From: Sporosarcina sp. FSL K6-1522
GTDB taxonomy: Bacteria > Bacillota > Bacilli > Bacillales_A > Planococcaceae
Assembly: GCF_038622445.1 (NCBI RefSeq)
Contig: NZ_CP152019.1
Location: 3,508,501 to 3,572,500, forward strand
DNA: 64,000 nucleotides
Direction: 5' to 3'
The position numbers and the translations under genes are program-made. Positions 7,641 through 16,159 of the stretch are shown here, piece by piece. The notes under the pieces are model-generated. The model worked only from the letters and a program-made list of their open reading frames with translations, had not been told where the DNA came from and did no database searches. Each line of letters begins with the position of its first letter. Positions within the stretch are counted from its first letter, which is position 1.

Positions 7641-8705
7641 ATGGAGAAGTTAGTGAAATTAAGAGAAACGTTTGATGCATTAGGGATTGACGGCATACTG
7701 ATTACAGATGCGATGAATCGGAGATACTTGACGAATTTTACAGGTTCTGCGGGGACGGTACTTGTGACGAAGACAGATGCATACTTATTAGTCGATTTCC
7801 GTTATGTTAGTCAGGCGAATACACAAGCTACGAATTTCACGATTAAAGAAATCAATCGAACGATTATTTATGAAGAGATTGCAACTCTTGCAGAACGTTT
7901 TGGGATTAAAAAACTTGGGTTTGAACAGCAACACCAATCTTATTTCTACTATTCCCAGTTGCTAAAATCGGTTAAAGCAGAGCTAGTGCCTGTTTCTAAT
8001 GTCGTAGAAAAGTTGCGAACGATTAAAAGCGAATCGGAAATTGCCATTTTGAAAAAAGCGGCTGAAATTTCGGATACAGCCTTTACGCATATTCTAACGT
8101 TCATTCAACCTGGACGAACCGAAATCGAAATTTCAAATGAACTGGAATTCCACATGCGGAAATTAGGCGCGACTTCTTCCTCCTTCGACACCATTGTCGC
8201 ATCTGGCGTTCGTTCTTCACTGCCGCATGGTGTGGCGAGTAACAAAGTAGTGGAAAAAGGCGATATGATTACGCTTGATTTTGGCGCTTATTATCAAGGG
8301 TATTGCTCCGATATGACACGAACAATTGCAGTCGGAGAACCAGATCCTAAGTTGAAAGAAATCTATTCCATTGTTCATGATGCCCTTGAACATGCACTAG
8401 CAGGTATCAAGATAGGGATGACTGGGAAAGAAGCAGATGCATTAACACGTGATCTAATTAGGGATAAAGGCTATGGTGACAATTATGGACACGGCATGGG
8501 ACATGGGATTGGCTTGTATATCCATGAAGATATTTTCATGAACACAACTTGTGAGCAGCATGTAGAGGAAGGAATGGTATTAACAATCGAGCCGGGCATC
8601 TACATACCTGATTTGGGTGGCGTACGCATTGAAGATGATATTATTATGAAAAAAGATGGCATCGAGATTATTACAAAATCACCAAAAGAATTGATTATTT
8701 TGTAA
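7641..8705 (+). CDS. M24 family Xaa-Pro aminopeptidase
   Basis: A 354-residue cytoplasmic metallopeptidase with a creatinase-type N-terminal domain (MEKLVKLRETFDALGIDGIL) and a C-terminal pita-bread domain. The metal ligands appear in order: LDFGAYYQGYCSDMTR (two Asp), HGMGHGIG (His), TIEPGIY (Glu) and GVRIEDDI (Glu). Length and layout match the YqhT/PepQ group that removes N-terminal residues preceding proline. ATG start 8-9 bases after GGGGG. Single gene sharing a terminator with the convergent P-ATPase. Confidence 0.92.
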   Translation: MEKLVKLRETFDALGIDGILITDAMNRRYLTNFTGSAGTVLVTKTDAYLLVDFRYVSQANTQATNFTIKEINRTIIYEEIATLAERFGIKKLGFEQQHQSYFYYSQLLKSVKAELVPVSNVVEKLRTIKSESEIAILKKAAEISDTAFTHILTFIQPGRTEIEISNELEFHMRKLGATSSSFDTIVASGVRSSLPHGVASNKVVEKGDMITLDFGAYYQGYCSDMTRTIAVGEPDPKLKEIYSIVHDALEHALAGIKIGMTGKEADALTRDLIRDKGYGDNYGHGMGHGIGLYIHEDIFMNTTCEQHVEEGMVLTIEPGIYIPDLGGVRIEDDIIMKKDGIEIITKSPKELIIL

Positions 8706-8723
8706 CTGAGGTTTGAACAATTG

Positions 8724-8758
8724 GAAAAGGGATATCCTTCAACTGGATATCCCTTTTC
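8724..8758. terminator. bidirectional terminator
   Basis: Perfect stem GAAAAGGGATATCC / GGATATCCCTTTTC with a 7-base loop between two convergent genes, with T runs on both strands. Confidence 0.92.
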
Positions 8759-8762
8759 GCCT

Positions 8763-11369
8763 TCATCTCCCCCGCACAAACAACACCTTATACCACTGAT
8801 TCACTAAAAACGGCATAAACGACAAGCAATAAATAAACCCTAATTGCCTCCCATTTAATACGGCGACTTCAAACATGCCTGTCAACGATGGAACAAATAA
8901 GACGGCATGCAAACTTAGCACTCCAATGACAAATGCGAGCCACGTGTACATATTTGAAAAGACACCGATTGTGAAGATCGATTGGTTAGATCGGGAGTTA
9001 AAACCATGTACCAATCGTGCCAAACATAAAGTTGCAAATGCCATTGTACTGGCGGTTAGCGTGTCTCCCGCCTGCAAGCCGATTCGAAATGCAATAATCG
9101 TTGAAATGGCGATTAACACCCCTTCAAGTACCACTTGTGTCGTCACGGATTTATTTAATAATGGTGTATGAATATCTCTCGGCTTGTCCTTCATCGTCTT
9201 TTTATTATGCGGCTCTAACCCAATCGCAATAGCCGGCAAACTGTCGGTCAATAAGTTAATGAATAACAGATGCACAGGTGCAAACGGAACAGGTAAACCA
9301 AGTACCGTTGCATATAACACAACAAAAATCGCACCGGCATTTCCCGACAATAAAAAGAGTATCGCGTTTTTAATATTCGTATAGATACTTCTGCCATTCG
9401 AAATCGCTTTGACAATCGTGGCAAAATTATCATCCGTTAAGATCATCGCGGATGCATCTTTCGCTACTTCGGTACCAGTTTTCCCCATCGCTACACCGAT
9501 ATCGGCTTGTTTCAAGGCCGGGCCATCATTGACACCATCCCCTGTCATCGCAACGACATGTCCTTTTTCCTGCCACGCTTTGACGATGCGAATTTTATGC
9601 TCAGGCGTTACGCGAGCGTAAACAGATACATCCTGCACTTTCTCTTGCAGTTGTTCATCCGTTAGTGCTTCAATTTCGGCCCCTTCCATCACTTCTGATG
9701 GATCTTGTAAAATGCCAATTTGTTCGGCAATCGCAGTTGCGGTTAGCTTATGGTCACCCGTTATCATAACCGGTTTAATGCCGGCCTTTATACAGCTTTC
9801 GACCGCTGCTTGTGACTCTTTTCTCGGTGGGTCCATCATCGCCAGTAAGCCGACAAAGATGAAGTCACTCTCAGACCAGGCATCACTTGCTTGGTAGGCT
9901 GGTATCTCTTTGTAAGCAATGGCCAATACGCGCAATCCATTCATCGAAAACTCCTGATTCATGCCTTCGATTTTTTTACGCTGCATTTCCGTCATCCTCT
10001 GTGTACCTATAGACGTTTCAATTTTCACGATTTTAGGGAGAAGAACATCTACGGCCCCCTTTGTGATCATCATTGTTTGCTGATTAACCCGGTTCACGGT
10101 CGTCATCAGTTTTCGATCTGAATCAAACGGAATTTCTGCCACTCTTGGATAGTGATCTCTGACGGTTACTTCATCAAAATGATACTGCTTCCCCAATTTG
10201 ACGAGTGCTAGTTCAGTAGGATCACCAATTTCTTTATCATCCTTTTCTAACGCGTCGTTACATAATAATGCTTGTAGGAGCAGCTTTTGCTGAATCGGCG
10301 TTTCTGTTTGTAATTGATCAGATGGCATGACTTTTTGATCCACATAAACATGTTGCACTGTCATTTTATTTTCGGTTAATGTACCTGTTTTATCTGAACA
10401 AATGACCGAGACACTGCCCAAACTTTCAACAGCATATAGCTTGCGAATGACCGCATTTTCCTTGACCATTTTCTGTGTCCCAAAAGCCAGCACAATGGTC
10501 ACAATCGAACTCAATGCTTCTGGAATGGCTGCAACCGCAAGCGATACTGCGAACATAAATGACTCGACTAACTCGCGTCCCCTGAATAGGTCAATCGTGA
10601 AAATCGCTAAACAAATGATGGTAATCCCTAATGCTAATTTTTCGCCGAAATGATCGAGACTCACTTGAAGAGGAGTTTTCTTCTCTTTCGCTGTATCAAG
10701 TAAGTTGGCGATTTTCCCGATTTCCGTTTCCATACCAATCGCCGTTACAGCAACAATCCCACGTCCATTGGTGACAAAGCTGCCCGTGAACACCATATTT
10801 TTTTGATCCCCAATGGTGACTTGGTCTGCTTTGATGGGTGCGATGCTTTTCTCAACAGCCAATGATTCACCTGTCAGCGAACTTTCATTGATTTGCAAAT
10901 GATGGCTTTCGATTAATCGACCATCTGCACTAATATAGTCCCCCGCCTCCAAATAGAGCAGATCCCCAACGACTATATCCTTGGAAGGAACCTCTACAAG
11001 CTGCTGATTGCGCATTACTTTGGCAACTGGTGAGGTTAAGTTTTTTAAACTAGCCAACGACTGCTCTGCCTTTACATGCTGCACCGTGCCAAGGACGGCA
11101 TTTAGCAGGACAACAATCAGGATGACAATCGTACTTTCAACTTCCCCTAGTAAAAATGAAACGAAGGCAGCTATGAGCAAAATAATGACCAATAAATCTT
11201 TAAACTGCCCAAAGAAAACGGCAAATGTACTTGTCCTTTTTCCTTCCGCCAATTCATTCGTACCGTATGCTTCTTGTCTCATTTGGACGTCCACATCACT
11301 CAACCCTTGGCGAGTCACGTCCAATTTCTCCATTACTTCAACGGATGATTGCTGATGGTAGTTTGGCAT
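8763..11369 (-). CDS. cation-translocating P-type ATPase, Ca2+ type
   Basis: An 868-residue P2-type ATPase. The cytoplasmic N-terminus begins with the cation-ATPase N domain (VTRQGLSDVDVQMR). TGES of the actuator domain is at 166-169, and the phosphorylated Asp326 is in CSDKTGT. TGDHKLTA and GDGVNDGPALK form the hinge. Ion-site helices include AAIPEAL (TM4, 281-286) and NLLTDSLPAIA (TM6), the SERCA/YloB pattern, so Ca2+ (or Mn2+) efflux is the best guess. No metal-binding N-terminal HMA domain, which separates it from the P1B pump at 42.8 kb. Encoded alone. Confidence 0.9.
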   Translation of the reverse strand: MPNYHQQSSVEVMEKLDVTRQGLSDVDVQMRQEAYGTNELAEGKRTSTFAVFFGQFKDLLVIILLIAAFVSFLLGEVESTIVILIVVLLNAVLGTVQHVKAEQSLASLKNLTSPVAKVMRNQQLVEVPSKDIVVGDLLYLEAGDYISADGRLIESHHLQINESSLTGESLAVEKSIAPIKADQVTIGDQKNMVFTGSFVTNGRGIVAVTAIGMETEIGKIANLLDTAKEKKTPLQVSLDHFGEKLALGITIICLAIFTIDLFRGRELVESFMFAVSLAVAAIPEALSSIVTIVLAFGTQKMVKENAVIRKLYAVESLGSVSVICSDKTGTLTENKMTVQHVYVDQKVMPSDQLQTETPIQQKLLLQALLCNDALEKDDKEIGDPTELALVKLGKQYHFDEVTVRDHYPRVAEIPFDSDRKLMTTVNRVNQQTMMITKGAVDVLLPKIVKIETSIGTQRMTEMQRKKIEGMNQEFSMNGLRVLAIAYKEIPAYQASDAWSESDFIFVGLLAMMDPPRKESQAAVESCIKAGIKPVMITGDHKLTATAIAEQIGILQDPSEVMEGAEIEALTDEQLQEKVQDVSVYARVTPEHKIRIVKAWQEKGHVVAMTGDGVNDGPALKQADIGVAMGKTGTEVAKDASAMILTDDNFATIVKAISNGRSIYTNIKNAILFLLSGNAGAIFVVLYATVLGLPVPFAPVHLLFINLLTDSLPAIAIGLEPHNKKTMKDKPRDIHTPLLNKSVTTQVVLEGVLIAISTIIAFRIGLQAGDTLTASTMAFATLCLARLVHGFNSRSNQSIFTIGVFSNMYTWLAFVIGVLSLHAVLFVPSLTGMFEVAVLNGRQLGFIYCLSFMPFLVNQWYKVLFVRGR

Positions 11370-11609
11370 TTGATTGTCCTTTCTTTTGCAGATAGTGTGT
11401 CAAATTCCGTCAAATAGTCTTGCACTTGTCCTATTACAATCCTATTCTTTGTTGGGTGCTAGTATGCTAATTGAAAGTGAAATTATATGATTGGTTGGAA
11501 GCAGGCTAGATGAATTCAGAAAACTCCGTTGTTGGAACTCGGAATGTTGCGTATAATGAGGGTATATAAGGAAATTATTCTTAATAAATCCAATGGAGGT
11601 GCGTATAAC

Positions 11610-12005
11610 ATGAGGCGTAAATCTTATTTTCTATTCTATTTCTTACTCATGAGCGTGTTGTTAGTAGGTTGCGGGGGCAAAGACTTAACTTACGAAGGCG
11701 CAACAGATAATTGGGAAGTCAAATACCACATAAACGAAAATAAAGAAAACAAAGATGACATAGGCATGCAAGATGTCGATATTCAATATATAGGGGAAGA
11801 TAGCCCAACAACACTCACATTTTCTTACGTATCTCCTACTGGAGGTAGTTGCGAATTGTATCTTGATTTGGACGAGAATGGTAAAACGAGTCATTCACCA
11901 GGTTGTTTAGATGAAAAACGCCCTGACTATAAAGATGACTCCTTTAAAGTCTCGATTGTTTGGGGAGAGCATGAAGAGAAAATTGAATTGAAAAGAGTGA
12001 ATTAA
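11610..12005 (+). CDS. hypothetical lipoprotein
   Basis: A 131-residue secreted lipoprotein: basic N-terminus MRRKSYF, hydrophobic core and lipobox LLVGC with the lipidated Cys at 21. The mature part is acidic and beta-rich (TYEGATDNWEVKYHINENK, TTLTFSYVSPTGGSCELYLD), a pattern common in small Firmicute lipoproteins of unknown role. The longer frame from 11529 was rejected because GGAGGTG sits ten bases before the ATG at 11610. No recognised function. Confidence 0.75.
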   Translation: MRRKSYFLFYFLLMSVLLVGCGGKDLTYEGATDNWEVKYHINENKENKDDIGMQDVDIQYIGEDSPTTLTFSYVSPTGGSCELYLDLDENGKTSHSPGCLDEKRPDYKDDSFKVSIVWGEHEEKIELKRVN

Positions 12006-12009
12006 TACA

Positions 12010-12150
12010 TCTATGTAAACGGAACTAAAGTATTCCACTAACACCGCTCGGCGCTTGCGGATGCCTCCCGCCGTGAGCCAGGCAGAAACCCCCTGCCAGT
12101 CTTACGGCTTCGGCGACCGCTTGTAAGGCGCCTTCGCTGGAGAGGAGATG
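12010..12150 (+). repeat. dispersed repeat R1, copy a
   Basis: Matches the copies at 24691-24820 (inverted), 36501-36660 and the short 30711-30795. The core runs from CGCTCGGCGCTTGCGG through the hairpin GGCAG/CTGCC and CTTACGGCT to AAGGCGCCTTCGCT. Its right end carries AGAGGAGATG and abuts the GNAT gene start. Confidence 0.8.
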
Positions 12151-12738
12151 TCCACATTGAAAACTGAAAAAATCAAAATTCAATCAGATACAGAGAGACT
12201 GGTCATAAGACCGTTACAAAATAAGGATTATGAACTTTGGCTGGAGGGGTGTCGTAACAGATTTCCTTCACAGTATAAATACGATGACGACAAAATGGAC
12301 TTGAACGGATGGACTCAGAAAAAATTCAATGATGATGTAGTTACAAAACTTCAAGGATTAGCTGACCGGGACGAGGCATACGTTTTTGGTATCTTTCGGA
12401 AGTCGGATCAAAAACACGTTGGTAAGGTTGAATTTAGCACGATTATGAGAGACGAATTTCAGTGGGGACTCTTGGGATATACCATTCACAATCAATATTG
12501 GCGCAATGGTTACGGGAAAGAAGCAGTAAAAGGAGCGCTTAATATCGCTTTTCAAAATCTCCACTTCCATCGCATTGAAGCTCATATAAATGTTGATAAT
12601 AAGCCTTCCATCAAATTAGCGGAAAGCGTAGGAATGGAATTTGAATGCATTAGAAAAGGATTTATATTTGAATTTGGAGAGTGGACCGATAACCTGGTGT
12701 ATTACATGAATTCAAATAGGCTATCTTCACTGAGGTAA
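12148..12738 (+). CDS. GNAT family N-acetyltransferase (RimJ/RimL type)
   Basis: A 196-residue acetyltransferase. TERLVIRPLQNKDYELWL at the N-terminus, then GLLGYTIHNQYWRNGYGKEA (motif A, acetyl-CoA pyrophosphate loop) and LHFHRIEAHINVDNKPSIKLAESVGME, the RimJ/RimL pattern of enzymes that acetylate protein N-termini or small amines. Start uncertain: the ATG at 12148 directly abuts GGAGAGGAG, while the TTG at 12157 lies eight bases from AGGAG and may be the real start. The ribosome binding site seems to come from the right end of repeat R1. Confidence 0.85.
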   Translation: MSTLKTEKIKIQSDTERLVIRPLQNKDYELWLEGCRNRFPSQYKYDDDKMDLNGWTQKKFNDDVVTKLQGLADRDEAYVFGIFRKSDQKHVGKVEFSTIMRDEFQWGLLGYTIHNQYWRNGYGKEAVKGALNIAFQNLHFHRIEAHINVDNKPSIKLAESVGMEFECIRKGFIFEFGEWTDNLVYYMNSNRLSSLR

Positions 12739-12816
12739 TTTAATGGTATTTGATAGCATCCATGAATAGGTCATTTAGGTAAATAAACATATAAACTGTA
12801 TTAAGGAGTTGGAGAA

Positions 12817-13497
12817 ATGATAAAGGCTGTTTTATTTGATTTAGATGGAACTTTGTTAAATCGAGACGAATCAGTAAAAGTGTTCATAAACAACCAATAT
12901 GAACGACTGAATAAATGGGTTAGCCATATACCGAAAGATACATACATTACAAGGTTTATTGAACTCGACAAGCGTGGGTATGTTTGGAAAGATAAGGTAT
13001 ACCAACAATTAACTCAAGAATTTAATATTTCCGAAATGACTTGGGAGGAATTGCTTCAAGATTACATCAGTGAATTTAGGTTTAATTGCGTTCCTTTTGA
13101 TAACCTAATTCAGATGTTTGAGGAATTAAAGAGCAGCAATGTTGCTTTAGGCATGATTACAAATGGTTATGGTCAATTTCAAATGGATAATATTAAAGCT
13201 TTAGGAATTGAGCAATATTTTGACGTGATTTTGATATCTGAGTGGGAAGGTACAAAAAAACCTGATCCTGAAATTTTTAAAAAAGCCCTAGAGAAACTTA
13301 ATGTATCACCTGAACAAAGCATATTTGTTGGGGATCACCCTAAAAATGACGTAAAGGCTGCTCAAGGTATCGGGATGACAGGTATTTGGAAAAAAGATCT
13401 TCAATGGGACGGTTTTGAAACAGCTTTCACAGTTAATGATTTAAAAGAACTTCCATTAATCATTAGAAATTTAAGTGAAAGAGTAGAGTCTTGTTAA
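12817..13497 (+). CDS. HAD family hydrolase
   Basis: A 226-residue haloacid dehalogenase-superfamily phosphatase, subfamily IA. Motif I is LFDLDGTLLN with the nucleophile and acid Asp residues, motif II is GMITNGYG, the Lys of motif III lies in EGTKKPDPEIF and motif IV is FVGDHPKNDV. A helical cap lies between motifs I and II. Substrate unknown; probably a small phosphorylated metabolite. ATG start preceded by AAGGAG at good spacing. Follows the GNAT gene with about 80 bp between them. Confidence 0.9.
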   Translation: MIKAVLFDLDGTLLNRDESVKVFINNQYERLNKWVSHIPKDTYITRFIELDKRGYVWKDKVYQQLTQEFNISEMTWEELLQDYISEFRFNCVPFDNLIQMFEELKSSNVALGMITNGYGQFQMDNIKALGIEQYFDVILISEWEGTKKPDPEIFKKALEKLNVSPEQSIFVGDHPKNDVKAAQGIGMTGIWKKDLQWDGFETAFTVNDLKELPLIIRNLSERVESC

Positions 13498-13564
13498 GAA
13501 ATTGGACGTGATAATCGAATATGATTGCGTCCACATCACCCGACTAGATAAGGAGTGGACGAAA

Positions 13565-13840
13565 ATGAATGCATTTATGCTAGAAGGATGGACACCCATA
13601 TTACTTCTGGGGATACTATTTATTGTTGGGATTTACTTCGTATCTCGTAAGGTATCACGAAAAGCCTTATATACAGTTTCGTTCGTATTGAGCTTGATTT
13701 GTTTCGGCTTAGTCGTATTCGGTCTATTGGTCGTTGGTGGATGGGACGGTTTGGGACTAGGATTTGTTGCAATTAGCGTTCTACTAGGAACATGGATAGG
13801 TGCTGTAATTGGCATTTTCAGTAAAAATATAAGTGTGTAA
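13565..13840 (+). CDS. small membrane protein, YesK-like
   Basis: A 91-residue integral membrane protein with three hydrophobic segments (ILLLGILFIVGIYFV, LYTVSFVLSLICFGLVVFGLLV, GFVAISVLLGTWIGAVIGIF). The pattern SRKALYTVSF then GGWDGLGLGF resembles the YesK-like family of unknown function. The start at 13565 was chosen over 13502 because AAGGAGTGG is correctly spaced before it. Part of a run of small membrane proteins and lipoproteins on this strand. Confidence 0.7.
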   Translation: MNAFMLEGWTPILLLGILFIVGIYFVSRKVSRKALYTVSFVLSLICFGLVVFGLLVVGGWDGLGLGFVAISVLLGTWIGAVIGIFSKNISV

Positions 13841-13891
13841 TTTGTACCGCAATCGGGCCAGATTATGAAGAAAAATGAGAAAGGTACTGGT

Positions 13892-14251
13892 ATGAGACTA
13901 ATTCAGTTTGTATATATAGTATTTCTATGGGGGCTGCCCATTCTGCTTACTTGGCGTTCTTTCAGCAAAATGGAAGAAGAAAAACGGCGCGAGATTATAA
14001 AAGAAATGAAAGAACCTTTATTTATTTTAGGAATTGCACCTGTAACGATTGGTTTGCTTGTCTTTTTTACCGGTTCTATTTCAGCACCAGGCATAAAAGT
14101 CTTGCAACATTCGGGAATAGGTTTCGTGTTCTTTGGTTGGTGTGTAATGTGGGTGGAGGAATTGGTGAACAGAAATAAAAGTACAGTGAAAGGGATTGCT
14201 ATGATTGCAATAGGGATATTCGGCGTAGTCGCTTATATTTTTCTGTTTTAA
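13892..14251 (+). CDS. hypothetical membrane protein
   Basis: About 119 residues with four hydrophobic stretches (LIQFVYIVFLWGLPILL, PLFILGIAPVTIGLLVFF, GIGFVFFGWCVMWV, GIAMIAIGIFGVVAYIFLF) and a basic-acidic cytoplasmic loop FSKMEEEKRREIIKEM. An ATG nine codons upstream (13865) is possible but lacks a ribosome binding site; AAAGG precedes the ATG at 13892. No family recognised. Confidence 0.65.
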   Translation: MRLIQFVYIVFLWGLPILLTWRSFSKMEEEKRREIIKEMKEPLFILGIAPVTIGLLVFFTGSISAPGIKVLQHSGIGFVFFGWCVMWVEELVNRNKSTVKGIAMIAIGIFGVVAYIFLF

Positions 14252-14329
14252 ACAAACGGGTGCGATAATGGCAAAGTCGTATATCAGAATCAGGCCGTTT
14301 TGCAGAAGTAAATAGGGAGGTTTATTTAT

Positions 14330-14465
14330 ATGTCTTTCACTACAATTTTGGTATATCTGACATTAGCGAGTTTATTATTTACTATTGTTGAGGTAACTAA
14401 AATCAAAAAAACAAAACGCAAAACTCAGACAAGACATTGAAACATTAAAAAAACAGGTCAAATAA
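14330..14465 (+). pseudogene. small membrane protein gene with a frameshift in an A-run
   Basis: After GGGAGG an ATG at 14330 encodes MSFTTILVYLTLASLLFTIV EVTKIKK, one membrane segment plus a basic end. The frame then leaves into TKRKTQTRH and stops at 14440. Reading past the seven-A run in the next frame gives NAKLRQDIETLKKQVK and a stop at 14463-14465, a coiled-coil tail typical of small membrane-anchored proteins of about 45 residues. One base too many in the A-run explains both frames. It could be a real frameshift, slippage-tolerant or a sequencing error. Confidence 0.6.
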
Positions 14466-14609
14466 ATAATCGCTTTCCGTTTAGATTCTTCTTTCACAAG
14501 CAGACGCGATAATCAATTAAAATCGAGTCCTCCTAAAATGGCCCTTCTTCCGGGAAAAATAGGTAACCTTTCCAACGAGTAACCGTCTACTAATATAGGA
14601 GGGATTTGG

Positions 14610-15155
14610 TTGAAAAGATTATTGCCTGTTATTTTATTCACCTTCGTGTTAAATGCTTGTAACCCATCGAATACAGTTGATGGCCCCACTTCAAACGAGA
14701 CGAATTCTACTGTTCAAACTATGCCAGAAGATATGCCCAATGACTTTGGGTTTTCTATTCAGTTTGGTGTGGGAAAAAATAATGAAATCGATACATTCAA
14801 AGGTACCGTAACCAAGGATTTAATAGAAGATGGAACAGCAACCGCAGCTGTGACCTTCTCAGATGAGGAATTGGCTGCAATTTATGAGGAAATGAAAGAT
14901 GTTCGTATAATAGAAGCTAAAAAATTTATACCTGATCCTATCAACGGAACCGTTTGCGTACAAGAACCACACGAAGAGGATCAATGGAAAATTACTATCA
15001 ATGGAGAAACCATCACGCATTCTTTTTCAGAAGAGTACTGTGAACCTACCAACGACGCAAAGCAGCTACTGGAGTTGCGAAATTACGTATTTAGTCTGAT
15101 CAAAAGTAAAGAGGCATATTTATTACTTCCTGAGTCTACAGGGGGATATGATTAA
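14610..15155 (+). CDS. hypothetical lipoprotein
   Basis: A 181-residue secreted lipoprotein with signal MKRLLPVILFTFVLNAC and lipidated Cys17. The mature domain (FSIQFGVGKNNEIDTFKGTV, VTFSDEELAAIYEEMKD, INGETITHSFSEEYCEP) has an alternating alpha-beta pattern with two cysteines that could form a disulfide. TTG start at 14610 after AGGAGGG. Known family not identified. The 145 bp upstream (14466-14609) hold no visible gene. Confidence 0.75.
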   Translation: MKRLLPVILFTFVLNACNPSNTVDGPTSNETNSTVQTMPEDMPNDFGFSIQFGVGKNNEIDTFKGTVTKDLIEDGTATAAVTFSDEELAAIYEEMKDVRIIEAKKFIPDPINGTVCVQEPHEEDQWKITINGETITHSFSEEYCEPTNDAKQLLELRNYVFSLIKSKEAYLLLPESTGGYD

Positions 15156-15343
15156 TTATAAATTTAGTGAGAGTGGTACGCAGATACAGCCCCCATTCAA
15201 AGGGCATAAATTCAACCCCCTTATATCGGTATATTAATTTGACATTTATTGCACCAATCGTTTTTTCAACTTATCCAATTTCAGTTGCCTAGCATCCGTC
15301 TATGCTATCAGGCAAATCATACATTAAGGTAGGAGGAATGAGT

Positions 15344-15598
15344 ATGAACAGAATTTTGTTAATTGCGATCAATATAATCACTGGCATAGTTGCGATAACT
15401 ATGAGCGTTGTAAGTTATGCTATGAGTGGAATTGGGGAAGGTTCTACTAACAATATAGCCTACCTTGGCTGGATTCTAGTCTGGGCAATGGGATTAGCTT
15501 TACAATTTAAACAAAGAACACGGATTGTAGGACTATTCATCACTTTTGCCCCAATTGCTTTTTTTAGTTACGTATTTATCGTCGCGAGTATGATGTAA
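15344..15598 (+). CDS. hypothetical membrane protein
   Basis: An 84-residue protein with three hydrophobic segments (ILLIAINIITGIVAITMSVVS, IAYLGWILVWAMGLALQF, IVGLFITFAPIAFFSYVFIV). The ATG at 15344 lies seven bases after AGGAGG, so the longer frame from 15302 is not used. No recognised family. A hairpin-like sequence (TTGCCT...AGGCAA, about 15285-15316) lies upstream; otherwise 15156-15343 shows nothing. Confidence 0.65.
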   Translation: MNRILLIAINIITGIVAITMSVVSYAMSGIGEGSTNNIAYLGWILVWAMGLALQFKQRTRIVGLFITFAPIAFFSYVFIVASMM

Positions 15599-15699
15599 TA
15601 TCGGAAATTATGGTTGCAATTTGGTTCTGTTGATTAGCTTGGAGAGTAGTGTGTTTTCTTTATTGAAAGTATTGACGAATATAAACGGGAGGTGTCTCG

Positions 15700-15873
15700 T
15701 TGAAAAAGAAGCTTTTTTATTGGCGAGTATTTTTGCTTATTACTCTTCTTGTGCTTCTCTTAACAAAAGTGATAAATTTGAGTACTTTTATAACACTGAT
15801 AGTTGGTGTGATTGTATTTGTCGGAATTCCAGCGTTTATTAAATCGATGGGAAATAAGGACAATATTAATTAG
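15700..15873 (+). CDS. small membrane protein (57 aa)
   Basis: Short gene found by hand: GGGAGGTG, then a TTG start and 57 codons. The product is a basic start MKKKLFYWR, one long hydrophobic stretch (VFLLITLLVLLLTKV), a second one (TLIVGVIVFVGIPAFI) and a charged end. It is followed by a terminator. The competing longer frame over the same bases lacks a ribosome binding site and hydrophobic pattern. Confidence 0.65.
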   Translation: MKKKLFYWRVFLLITLLVLLLTKVINLSTFITLIVGVIVFVGIPAFIKSMGNKDNIN

Positions 15874-15888
15874 CAGTCCGGTGCGATT

Positions 15889-15920
15889 AAAAAAGCCCAG
15901 AATGTAATCTGAGCTTTTTT
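15889..15920 (+). terminator. rho-independent terminator
   Basis: Stem AAAAAAGC-CAGA / TCTG-GCTTTTTT, 15 bp after the small membrane protein gene. Confidence 0.85.
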
Positions 15921-15969
15921 GTTTGCTATAAAATTGAGTCCTACTCCTAGATTCTCCACTTCATACAAA

Positions 15970-16146
15970 CTATTTATTTTTCCTGAGCTGAGCTCCTCCA
16001 AAGATTATAATAAAAAACACAAAGCCTATTAATATGATGTAATTCGTCAATGGATCACTGATTCGCGGGATGGAACTTTGGAATACTTTTAGAAGAACTA
16101 CTAATCCTATGCCTATAATAATTCCGATAACGGCTGTTTTCTTCAT
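15970..16146 (-). CDS. small membrane protein at the end of the YtrA-type ABC operon
   Basis: A 58-residue protein with two hydrophobic segments (AVIGIIIGIGLVVLLKVF and YIILIGFVFFIIIFGG) and a basic C-terminus QLRKNK. Start at 16146 selected because AAGGGGG precedes it. It begins 13 bp after the ABC permease stop, so it is probably the last gene of that operon. Confidence 0.7.
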   Translation of the reverse strand: MKKTAVIGIIIGIGLVVLLKVFQSSIPRISDPLTNYIILIGFVFFIIIFGGAQLRKNK

Positions 16147-16159
16147 TATTTCATCCCCC

